Source: Monoraphidium neglectum
Lineage: Eukaryota > Chlorophyta > Chlorophyceae > Sphaeropleales > Selenastraceae
Assembly (NCBI RefSeq): GCF_000611645.1
Contig: NW_014013606.1
Coordinates: 4,075 to 50,953, forward strand
Direction of reading: 5' to 3'
Length of the DNA: 46,879 nucleotides
The first letter of the stretch is position 1, and each line of letters opens with the position of its first letter. The notes beneath the pieces were generated by a model. That model saw only the letters and a list, made by a program, of their open reading frames with translations. It was not told the origin of the DNA and did not search any database. Shown one piece after another: positions 1-10,300 of the stretch. The position numbers were made by a program, and so were the translations under genes.

Positions 1-660
1 GGCCAGCGCCTGCAACCAGGCCTGTTCTGTGCAGGCGGGCGGCCGCCGATGACGATGCTGCCGAGCGGGATGGTGCAGTTGGCGGGCCAGGGCCACCAAC
101 AGCAGCTTCTGGGGCATTTGGCGCCGCAGCAGGCGCAGCAGGCCCATCAGCCGCACCAGCTCTCGCAGCAGCCCGTCGGAATCTCTGCTGGGTATGCGCA
201 GGCGCCGCAGCCGCTTCCGGAGGTGCGCATTCCCTTAGGCGGCGCCGCACTGGCCGCAGCGATCCCCGTGGCCGCTGCCGGCCAGGCCGCGCCACAGCAG
301 CAGCTCTACGTCGCTCCAGGTATGATGCCGACCCCGGGTGTCGTGTTGCCTGTGACGAACCCGGCGTTTGCGATGGGCGCTTGGGCAATGCAGATGCAGC
401 AGGCGCATCTGCAGCACTTGACCCAGCAGCAGCAGCAGCAGCTGCTGCAGCAGCAGCCGCCAGCACCTCAGGCACAGCAGCCGCTGCCTCAGCAGCAGCA
501 GCCGCTCGTGTATGTTTACGCGCCAGCCGCTCCCCCACCCGGCCCCAAGCCGCCGTCGGTCGCCACGCCTGCGCCCCCAAACGGCTTTCATTCGCAAGCG
601 GCCGCCGCCGTTGCCGGCACGGTGCAGTCTCACAGCGTCGCAGCCGGGGCGGCGCTATGA
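1..660 (+). CDS. 3' terminal exon of a Gln/Ala/Pro-rich protein (5' partial)
   Basis: The frame is open from the left edge to a TGA at 658-660. A Met lies at 49, but the gene probably begins upstream: TTCTGTGCAG ending at 34 looks like a splice acceptor, so the terminal exon may start at 35. The visible ~203 residues are low complexity: Gln-rich (CAG runs around 424-510), with Ala, Pro and Met, and no folded domain I recognise. A hydrophobic Ala/Val/Pro stretch in the middle is not a convincing membrane segment. Such tails occur on RNA-binding and transcription-related proteins, but no identity can be given. The minus-strand frame over the same bases is a shadow. Confidence 0.55.
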   Translation, partial: GQRLQPGLFCAGGRPPMTMLPSGMVQLAGQGHQQQLLGHLAPQQAQQAHQPHQLSQQPVGISAGYAQAPQPLPEVRIPLGGAALAAAIPVAAAGQAAPQQQLYVAPGMMPTPGVVLPVTNPAFAMGAWAMQMQQAHLQHLTQQQQQQLLQQQPPAPQAQQPLPQQQQPLVYVYAPAAPPPGPKPPSVATPAPPNGFHSQAAAAVAGTVQSHSVAAGAAL

Positions 661-1542
661 GCCGAGAGCCGCCAGCGGTGCCACTGGGGCGGTGCAATCA
701 TTCGTGGCCAGACCTCGCCATTCGTTGCATTGTCACGGCTTTGTCGGAACAAAAAGGCCCCAGCGTACCCGCGCAGCGTCTCGCCGCTCCAATCTGGGTG
801 CCGCAATTCCTGCGCGCTTGGGCAAGACCCCGAGGCGCGTCCTGCACACTGGGTAGGCCAGACGAGAGAGGCCAAGCGGCGTCGAGGGCATGCGCGGGCG
901 TTTGCTTCCAATCGCGACACGAGTAGGCTCCGAGCGAGGGCTGCGGTCGCGCCGCTTGCTGGAACCCGGCGGGGCTGTTGGCGCGGGCAGGATACACTTC
1001 GCCATCCCGCGCCGTCTGGGCGGTTACGCAGTCTCTTGCCGACAGTCAGATAGGCAGGTCTTGCAACACTTGTATCATCCAGTAAGAGGCGCTGCACCTG
1101 TCCACCGCCACTCCGCTGCCCTCCACTGTCAGGGCGGCAAAACTTTGAGCGAATGGCCCCCTTTCTATTGCATTTTTTTGGTGTTGCGGCGGGATTACCC
1201 CGCATTTTGTGTTGGACTCTGGTTATGGGACTCTCTGTTGAGGTAGTGGTCGTTCACAAAGTCATGTCATGTAATGGCCAAAAGCCCATGGTGCGCCTTC
1301 AACCAACAAGTTAGGGTGATGCTGTTGCCATTCGGGCTGCAAGCAGTGGGAGGCCTGATACAACTTGTGCATGTGTAAAGAGTGAAAGGCGCTCACAGGC
1401 AAGCTTGATGTGGTCCAATGTTCCGACAGCGTTGCCATTTGCTCAAGCAGCTCTCAGAGGACAGTATGAACAATCCCAGCGTTGCAGCTCTTGCGGCTTG
1501 GTGGCAACAATTGGGGCCGCATGTGCATTAACATCTAAGGTG

Positions 1543-1706
<164 letters not shown>

Positions 1707-1860
1707 GCCATTGTGTTGACCAGTTGACCAACACTCAGTTGTTCACGTCACTGGGTGCTGCCACTACGGTGACAGGTGGGTTGTATCATGGCGCAACTGG
1801 TGCAGCTCTAATGTTGCACTAGCACATACGCCCATGCTTTCCAATTCCTCCACCGCAACC

Positions 1861-3870
1861 ATGCTGCTGCGTGTGGGGCGCCTCCGCCTGCTACGCCACG
1901 AGGGTAGGCCGCATTGCAGCAACCGCCATACGCACGCTGCATGGAGGCTGCATGCCCATTGCCTTGGGCCCAGCGAAAAGCAGCCACTGCCGGACGTCAG
2001 ATCGGTAGCACAGGTCCCCATTCCGCTGTGCAGGAGGGAGCCCAGCAGCGTCGAATGTCTTGCAGCAGTACTAGAATGGCGATCTGACGTTTTGCACCGC
2101 ATTGAAAGCTTGGGTGATTCCTTCGAAGCTGCGGACGGCGGCCCCGGTCGTGAGCTGCTGGAGGTGCGCATCTGCGCGCACCGCGTGCGACAAAGGACAC
2201 GGTGGTCCCTGGCCGTGGCTCAACCAGCATGCCGTTGATTCAATGTACATAGGCCGACGGTGCGCATTCAACACATTAATCATTGCCCTGATCCTGAACG
2301 GCCCACACCGCCACAGCGAGAGGTGACCTGGGTGCTGGATGATGCTGTGGCTGCTTACAGGGAGAGCCCCAGCGCCGCATGGCTCCCATGCAGCTGGCAG
2401 CATCTTGGCCAGGAACTGAGGGCCGCAGATGCGCGCCGGCGGCACGGCGGCGGCGGCGGCGGCGGCAGCGGCAGCAGCGACCGAGAGGGTTGGCAGGTGC
2501 AGCTGCGTGCTCCTGTTGCTGAGCTGCGGGAGCTGTGGAGGCGGCGCTTGGAGGTGGGCGAATCACCAGGCCGGAGCCGCCGGCTGCTTGGGCTCTGCTG
2601 CGCGGAGCAATCATTCCCGCAGAGCATGCGTGCGCGTGCATGGTCGCAATCACGCACTCATGCCTCACGCATGCGCATGCGCTTCCGCACGCATGCGAAC
2701 TGCAGTGCGTAGCCACACACCCTCATCTACACCGACCAACCGCTCTTGCGCTCCCAGGACCGTGTCCCATTCCAGTACCTCATAAACGCCGCCCACTGGC
2801 GCGATTTTGTCCTGGCAGTCGGCCCCGGCGTGCTCGTGCCTCGGCCCGAAACAGAGCAGATGGTCGAAATGGCGGCCGCCGCCATCGCGGCGAACCCGTC
2901 CCTGGCGGCCGCGCCCTGGGCTGACCTGGGGACCGGCAGCGGGGCCTTAGCGATAGGATTAGGCACGCTGCTGTCGAAGCAGCAGCAGCTGCAGCAACAG
3001 CAGCAGCACCAGCACCAGCACCAGCAGGAGACAGAAGGGGCGGCGGCGGGCAGTTCCCCGGCAGTGTGGGCGGTCGACTTCAGCCCCTCCGCGGCCGCGT
3101 ACGCGGCAGCCAACGCGGCTGCGTGCACACCGCCCGGCGCGGTGCGGGTTGTAGTGGGGTCGTGGTGGGAGCCGCTGGGCCACCTGCGGGGCCAGCTGGG
3201 GGGCGTGCTGACCAACCCGCCCTACATCCCCCGCGCCCAAATGGAGGGGCTGCAGCGCGAGGTTGGGCTGCATGAGCCGCACAGTGCGCTGGACGGCGGG
3301 CCCGGGCCGGGCCTGGACAGCATACAGGTGCGCAGGCAGCACGCAGGCCTGTTGACATCTCGCGCCCGCAGGCCGCGGTTGCCGCGCTGCGGTTGTGGGG
3401 CGAAGGTCTGGGGCGCCGCTTGGGCTGCTGCATGCAGCCGAGGGACCCGCTGCGGCGCCGCCTGCATGAGGAAAGCCGGCCTCAATGCCTTACCACCCCA
3501 GGTGATCTGCGCCGGCGCTGGTGAGATGCTGATGGATGGCGGCTACATCGCACTTGAGGTGCGCCGTCTCCACCGCATGAGGCACAGCCCCGGTGCATCT
3601 GCGAGTGCGACCCCGTCCGCTGGGGGTTGCTTGCGCCGGGCGCCCTTTGTTGCCTCTGACGCATGTTGCTTGATACGTGCTCAAGGACTGTGTGCTCACG
3701 GGCTGCGTTCTCAATCCCCTGCTGGCTGCGCCACGCAGACCGCCGGGGACGATCAGGCCGCTCGGGTCAAGTCGCTGTTGGAGAGCTCTGGGGACTTCGA
3801 GGGTGCGGGTGTGGTGGCAGACTGCTACGGCGTGGGGCGCTTCGTGGAGGCGCGCAGGCGGCGGCGGTAA
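1861..3870 (+). CDS. HemK/PrmC-type peptide-chain release factor N5-glutamine methyltransferase
   Basis: SAM-dependent enzyme that methylates the Gln of the GGQ motif in release factors; in algae probably acts in plastid or mitochondrion. Model exons: 1861-1903 and 2066-2163 (tentative 5' end), then 2317-2553, 2758-3327, 3502-3558 and 3739-3870. They join in frame to about 378 residues. Diagnostic features are a REVTW-type N-terminal helical region, the VPFQYL..HWRDF segment, PRPETE, the SAM loop DLGTGSGALAIGL, the catalytic NPPY (3214-3225), and the GGYIALE..DQA C-terminal strand. Oddities are a poly-Gly linker from CGG repeats (2444-2478) and a Gln/His insert (2976-3030) between the SAM loop and the next strand. 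The family is usually ~280-360 residues. The Arg/Leu-rich start could be a transit peptide, but the start codon is uncertain; the last four exons are solid. Confidence 0.85.
2976..3030 (+). repeat. CAG/CAC repeat encoding Gln/His insert in PrmC-like protein
   Basis: An interrupted CAG/CAC tract read as Gln with alternating Gln-His. It lies within exon 2758-3327, between the SAM-binding glycine loop and the next beta strand (AVDFS). The frame continues into NPPY, so it is an insert and not a break. Confidence 0.85.
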
Positions 3871-4891
3871 CAACTCGCAAAAGATATGCGACGGCCGCGC
3901 TGCGTTGTGCGTCCAAATCGCAAGGGGGGAAGCACTTGCTGACTGTGCCACAGTGAAATGACCTGATGGGTCCAGGCATGTGGTGCTGTTGCATCAAGCA
4001 AGCGCGTCTTCCCATGATACTTCGGCAGACACATGTTCAACAACGGGCTCGCTGGAACCAAGATTTGATCAGGAACCGGTGTGCGACCCAGCCTTGATCA
4101 GCTAGCAACCCCTAGCTGGGCTGATGACTAAACGCTGCAAGGACCAACCACGAAAGTCCAGAGCAGGGTCAGCTGGGCCAAAGTCACCAAAGTTTGTCAT
4201 TTTACCTTGACGCGCCGTCAATACTCTATGCTTTAGAACGTCGGACAGTGACACTGCGTGTACGCGGTGCGTGATCTCCGAATTCAAAGTCTGCGCCATC
4301 GCGCTGGGCCTGGGCCCCATGGAGGACTTGAACTATTCTTTTCAAAAGTTTTAGGTGAGCACGCCCCTCCCGTGCCTCGCAGGGCCAGCGGGAAGTGTTC
4401 ACACATTGCGCGCCGCCGCAGGCCTATGGCCTGTGCCTGTGTGTCGCGGGGAGCCACTCAGGCGCTGGCAGGATCGGTGGGGTGGGCATGTGCGTAGATC
4501 GTACCTGCGACTGGGCAACAATCCACGCAGCAAGCGTGACGCTCCGCCCTTAGGTCGGGCTAAAGCACTGGCCGCACCCCTTCGACATGCCTCGCAGGAC
4601 AGGCCACCCCGGCAGAGGCTGAGCGCTCCATTGGCATCGTGCTAGGCCGTCAAGTAGGCTTGCAGCGCTTCAGATGCGAGCGGCGCAGGGACAGTTCACT
4701 GTTACATAGCAGCAGCAGCGGGCTGCAGCAGCAGCCGGCTGCAGCCACAGCAGCAGCTGCAGCAGCCTCCGTGATCTGCGCCCACGTCTGTGGCCTCCCC
4801 GACCAGCAGTCGCGCTCAAGCCGATGCGGCCCCGTTCCCCTGCACTCGTCCGCATCCTTCCTGCAGGCGCGTGCGCTTGCCGCATGCCAGC
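3871..4891. other. Intergenic region
   Basis: No supported gene. It contains the 3' flank of the PrmC-like gene and the promoter/5' UTR of the next gene. A small imperfect inverted repeat (CAGCTAG / CTAGCTG) lies around 4099-4120. A CAG/GCA-rich stretch at 4709-4770 precedes the next gene. Short open frames here have no recognisable similarity. Confidence 0.4.
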
Positions 4892-5166
4892 ATGATGGCT
4901 TGCTGCTCGGCCACCAAGCGGCATGCGAGCCATGCGCCCGCGTTGCTGCTCGGTATCCTCGTGGGCGCCTCCGTTGTGTTGTTCGTGGATGATGGGCGGA
5001 TGGCAACAGCGACGCGCGAGCATGTGCTGCCACGGTTCGCCATCAGCCCCAGCCGTGGGGCACCTACAACTGGGCCCAGTGACAACGACACAAGCGTTGT
5101 CACGCCACCCAACAGCAGCACCTGCAACTGCGTCTGCAGCACTGGCGCGGGTAGCAACGCCACCAA

Positions 5167-5236
<70 letters not shown>

Positions 5237-6292
5237 CCCTCCCCTCAAGGAGGTTTAGGCCAGCCGCCGCCCCAGCGCGAGGCCCTGTGTCGCCAGCCCC
5301 AGCGCACCTGCACGTTTGCGCACGCCAGCCAGCAGCTGCTGTGCAATGGCACCTACCCGCAGATGATCACTTGGGCTGACCAGGCCAAGACCAGCGCGGT
5401 CGGGCAGGTGTTCAAGCTGGCGCCAGGCTGCGTTGACGGGTCGGGTGCATGCCTCTTTGACGCTGACCCTGCTCCAGCCAGGCAGATCATCTTTATGGGC
5501 GACTCGCAGGCGCTCAAATGGTCCCTTGCCATGTTTTACTGGCTGAGCAAGCTGCCGAACGTCACATGCAACTTCACGGGATGGGAGGTGCACCAAAAGG
5601 GCGGGTATTACAATGTATCTGAAACGGTTTTCGGCAAGCAGGACTGCGGCGCCTGCGACAGCTGGCGGGCCGTGTGCCAGGGGCCGCGCAGGCGCGTGGA
5701 GTTGGAGTTCTTGCGAATGGAGTTTCTGATTGATTCCGAGCTCACCACACCTATGCGCATCCATTGGGACCACAACTGTGCCAAAGACCGCTCACCTCCA
5801 TGCAAGTATTATTGGAACACCCAGCTCTTCCTGTTCGACCTCTACTTGAAGGCGCGACAGCCTCCACCCGACCATATCCATATCATGCAAAGCATGCACG
5901 ATTGCGCGCGCCGCTCGCCGTCCGACTTCCGCCGCGACATGGCGTGGTTTGTGGACCTCTTGAACACCACGCTTGCGCCCAGCACCAACGTCTATTTCTG
6001 GGAGGCGCCGTCCCCGCAGAGCGCGCGGCAGCCCGCCGAGTACCGGGACGTGACATCCCAGGCGTGCATGCAGTGGATGAACGCAGCCGTGAAGGAGGCG
6101 ATCAAGCCGTTTGTCGAGCGGACGGCGGCGGCGCCAAACGCGTCGACGCGCGGCCACGCGGGTTTCTATGGGGCCTTTGATTCGTACACGCCTACGGCCT
6201 CGCGCCTTGACCTGAACGTGGACGGCGTGCACATGCGGCCAGACTGGTATGACACGCTGGCGAGCGCGGTCATTGCTGGCACGTGCGGCTGA
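4892..6292 (+). CDS. Type II membrane protein with lumenal SGNH/TBL (PC-esterase)-like domain
   Basis: Intronless, 466 residues from Met 4892; an in-frame Met at 4790 would add 34 residues. I prefer 4892 because it gives a short basic cytoplasmic tail followed by a hydrophobic anchor (residues ~15-32). A Ser/Thr/Asn-rich stem with 18 consecutive Ser codons (AGC, 5171-5224) follows, then a Cys-rich globular domain. Block I of an SGNH fold appears as IIFMGDSQALKW (Gly203-Asp204-Ser205) and the C-terminal Asp-His block as DGVHMRPDWYD (Asp444, His447). Many N-x-S/T sequons fit a Golgi/ER-lumenal protein. Relatives with this layout (trichome-birefringence-like, CASD1, NXPE) transfer or remove acyl groups on glycans. 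That function is inferred from layout and two motifs only; substrate is unknown. Confidence 0.65.
5171..5224 (+). repeat. (AGC)18 repeat encoding polyserine stem
   Basis: 18 pure AGC codons within the stem of the SGNH-like membrane protein. It is the same CAG repeat family as elsewhere in the window but read in the Ser frame; flanking codons give Asn/Thr/Ser. Confidence 0.95.
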
Positions 6293-7319
6293 CTTGTGGA
6301 GATTTCTGACTTATGGAGAATTGTATGGCTTGTCAAGGGGCTGTAAATCACGAACATGGCTCGGATCCAGGTGCATGCACGCAGACGGTGAAGCGCACAA
6401 TGGGGGAATGCACTTGTGCAGCCGCGCATGCGGCAGCGGCGGCTAAAGAGTGCATGCCTCTGACCAGCGGCAATGCCCCTCTTATCTGAAGTCCAGCAGG
6501 GCCCCCTGTCTTGTCCAGCAAAACACTGAGCAGCATATATGTCTGCCTGATATGAAATGCACCTGAGCATATCAGCGGCCGGGCTCAACCGTAGCTCAAG
6601 CTGGTCGTGCCACCGCATGCACTTCCAGCACGACCACCTGCAGTCGCAGTACAGGCCCCAGGTGCCTGGTCGCCAAGAGTGCGGGCGGCGCAACGAGCAG
6701 GAAGGGGGCCACTTGTGTGCTTTCGTAATTTGTGCTTATACCGGATACATGAAGGGAGGCGCACCATACGACCTTTCCTGTAGACTCTATCGAAACATTT
6801 CAAGTGATCTGGGGGAGCGACTTGTGGTGCATCGCACACCATCATGCCGATAGATTACAAACGACATGATGCAGTCTTTCCGCGACGATCTCAGGTTTGA
6901 CCACATTAGCTAGACTCGCAGCAGGGAGCAAAGGAGACATCTCGCTGCGGGAAAAATGCCGCAGCCAAATGACGGTAATCATCAGGTATGATCTGCACTG
7001 GCTGGCAGCTCGGCGACATGGTGCCGCCCCGTGACGTTGCTGATGGAGTGGCACTGCTCTGTGCTGTGTGCTCGTCTCCACCTGCCCAGGCACCGGGCAG
7101 CCTGAAGCAGCAGCTATACCCAGCGCCAAAGGGACCTGCAAATTCCGGCACCGGCGCCACAGCGGCAGCTGGCCTTGCAGCCCCTCCCAGTACGAAACGA
7201 CAGGCAGGCGTCTTAACGCCTGCCAAGCCATTGGTGGGTTGCCGCGATGGCGCGCTCTTGAATGCAGTCAGGGTCCACCTGAACGCAAGTGGCGCCTTAA
7301 TGCTGAACCGCTGCCGCAC
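6293..7319. other. Intergenic region upstream of dynein gene
   Basis: No supported coding exon. It contains the 3' flank of the SGNH-like gene and the presumed promoter and 5' UTR of the dynein heavy chain gene. An extra upstream dynein exon cannot be excluded because the extreme N-terminus of this family is poorly conserved. Confidence 0.35.
6342..6346 (+). terminator. TGTAA polyadenylation signal candidate
   Basis: TGTAA begins 50 bases after the stop of the SGNH-like gene. UGUAA is the established poly(A) signal of chlorophyte nuclear genes; its position fits a short 3' UTR. Equivalent signals were not found close to the other stops. Confidence 0.45.
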
Positions 7320-10300
7320 ATGCAGGCGTCGCCGGCGCGCCACTTGCCGCCCCTGGACGGAGGCGCTGCGCTGTCGCGGCCAAGCGGCCAGCAGGTGGGC
7401 GAGGAGAGGATAAAATTACTAATGATATATGAGCAGCGCCATCAACATACTACTTTGCAATGTAAGTATTACAATGGGTACCTACACACTGCCCCGCCCA
7501 CACGCGAAGCAGGAGCACCTGTCCGGCCCCAACGCGCTTTCGCCGCGGCCGCAGCTTGCGCCGCTGCGGGGCGCCAGGCCGCCGCCCCTGGGGCCGCCGC
7601 CGCAGCGGCTGCGTGGCGGCGCGCCGGGCGTGACTGTGGGTGATGGCGTAACGGCAGCAGCAGCAGGTGCTGTCGCTGGCCGTCCGGGCGCGTTGGCGGT
7701 TGACGTGTCAGCACAACCGTTTGATGGGGCACACATGATCGGCGGTCCAGGTGCGGGACTGAGCATGGGGGCTCTTTTTGGCCCGCAGATGGGCGACCAG
7801 GTGTGCAGCCACCACTGCGAGCCCCTGGTACAAAGCAGGTGCCATATGCATCAATGCATCTATCTTGCAGCAACACGACTGCCTCATTCCCGTCATTACG
7901 CAGGATACGGGCAGTCACCCAGGTCCACAGTGGCGCGTGCATCGTTAGTGCTGCCGAGCAGCCCCATGGCGCCGCCATCACCGATCCCCAGCCCTGCCCG
8001 GACCTCCATATTTGCAGCCGGCGGCCGCGGCAGCCCCATGCAGGCGGCACGCAGCACCTCGCCGCAGCCTGTAGGGGGCCTGGCGCAAACGACCGCGCCT
8101 CAAGCGGCCTCAGAAGAGCGGCCGCCGGGGCGGGCGGCCTCGCCGCCACGAGCTGCAACGCCGGCGCGTGGCAAGCGCGTAGCGCAAGACGGCAGCACCG
8201 CAGGCGACGGCGGGCCGCAGCAGCCGCGGCAGCAGCGCGACACGGAGTATGAATACATGAAGTGAGCAAAGCCCCTGCATCGGCAGCGTGCAGCGGCCCG
8301 CTGATTGCAGTGCCAGCCCAGTTTTCAATGGAGCTGCCGACTCGGCCTCTGCTGCATTGCCCCAGCCTGGGACATCACGTGTGTTTTGGTTGTACGTTGC
8401 CCCAACCCTCAAATGACCCTAACCCCTGACACCCAACAGGCTCCTCCACACACTGCGGCATTATCCAGCCACGGAGGACTTTGTTTACCTCCGCCCCGCG
8501 GCCCCACGCGCCCCCGGCGGCTGGAACCCGTACGCGCTCGACGTGGTACCCTTCGCGGCGCTGCGGGCCGACCCCGCGGCTGCTGCGGACTACTATACGC
8601 TCTCTGTGAGGGGCCTAACGCGCTACGTGGACGGGGCCAACGCCGAATTCACCAGTGAGCGGGAGCGCGGGCAGCGCGGGCCAGGCGGTGGCGTGGCGCG
8701 CGCAAGGAGGCGGGCTTCAGGGCGTGTGAGCGGTTGGCCTGCTCAACAGCTCTTACGCTTGCGTGAGCCGCGGTCGGCGCGCCGCCGCCAAAAAGGCAAG
8801 ACAGCTGTGTTGTCTTTTATGGTTTCATGCGCACACGATTCGCACAACCCCCTGATGTCCGACATGACCAGCCATGGACCAATGGGAGCGCGAGGTGCAG
8901 CTGTACATCGGCCTCAGGCAGCTGCCTGTCTTCCGCCAGCACCGGCTGTCCAAGGCGCTCTCAGGCTGGCGCCGCGCCGTCGGCGGCGCCAAGGCAGCCA
9001 AGGCGCGCGCGGCGCTCGCCGGCGGGGCCGCACTCGGCGGCGCGCATGGCGGCGGTGGCGGGGGCGGCGGCGGTGGGAGCGCCGGGCTGTTCGCCCTTAG
9101 CCCTGCGTTCCAGGAGCCGCTGCGGCGTGTGTGGGGCCTATGCTGCGACGTGGCAGCGCTGAGGCTGCACGCCCTCAAGGCTGGGCAGGTGCGCCCCCGC
9201 CGTCCGCTGGGTGCCTGCCCCACCTGCCTGGACGCTGCCTGTCCGTGCTGGTGGCAGCGCCACAAAACGGCCGCACGCATCACGGGCTTTGGTTAACGCG
9301 TTTGGCATTGATCCTGATCAATTACTTTTGCCGATTGCAGGTCTATACCCTGCCAGATTTCGTCGAGGCCCACACGGACCAAGCCGCGGCCTGCGCGCGC
9401 CGCCTCTCCGCCTTCCGCGCCGACGCGCTCGACATCGCGCGCGGCGCCTGCGCCGCGTCGCTGGAGGCCCTCGAGCTGCAGCTGCGGTCGTTTGCGATCA
9501 AGCAGATCGGGTCGGCGGCGTCTGGGGACCCATTGGCACAGGCGATCGGGCTCGGCGCCCCGCAGGGCGCGGCCGGCGGGCGGGCGTCCGGCGGCCTGGC
9601 CAGCATGGGGGAGAAGGACGTGCGGCTCGTGCTGGGCGGCCTGGGCGCGTCGAGTGGGCGGCGCGCGGCGGCGGCCCTGGCGGCGCTGGCCGGCGGGCGC
9701 GGGGGCGGGCGCAGCGGGGGCGGCGGTGGGGCGGACCGGTCGCAGCAGGTGGGCGGACATCCTTGAAGCTGGGCTCAGCATGCCTGATCAGGTATCTCGT
9801 GTATTGCACTCTTGTATAAACTGTGAAGTCATGTGAACAGCATCGATGGCGCTATCTTCCATGGCGTCAACATTCCGCAAATCTCCATACTCCACGTGTG
9901 CTTCACAGGAGTTTGCCTACACGATGGCGGCATCGCGCCGCGCCGAGCAGCGGCGCCTACTGTCCTTCGTCCGGCTGGTCGACACGATGATGTCAGACAC
10001 GCTGCACAGCTGCCTCACAGCTTCCGTGTCGGAGGTGCTGCAGGCGACCCGGCCGCCAGCGCCGGGGCAGCTGCTGCAGCTGCAGCTCCTGCAGGGCGAC
10101 CGCGCCCAAGGCGGCTCTGCGGCCGCGACGCCAAAGGCGGGGCTCGCGGCGCAGCGGTCGCTGCACCAGGGGCCCAGTGGGAAGCAGGCGGCGGTAGCGG
10201 CGGCGGCGACGCCGGGGTGGGCGCCGCTGTTTGCGGTGGAGGTGGTCATGGAGGGGGATGGCGAGGGGCTGGCGTTTGTGCCAGACCCCGTCGCATTCAA

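Noticed and set aside
381..926. Poly-Ala frame overlapping the left-edge Gln-rich gene
   Set aside because: A frame-shifted reading of the CAG repeat (GCA = Ala); the Gln frame has more plausible composition and stop position, though neither has a known domain.
4097..4126. Small inverted repeat CAGCTAG...CTAGCTG
   Set aside because: Short and imperfect; not enough to propose a terminator, element end or RNA gene.
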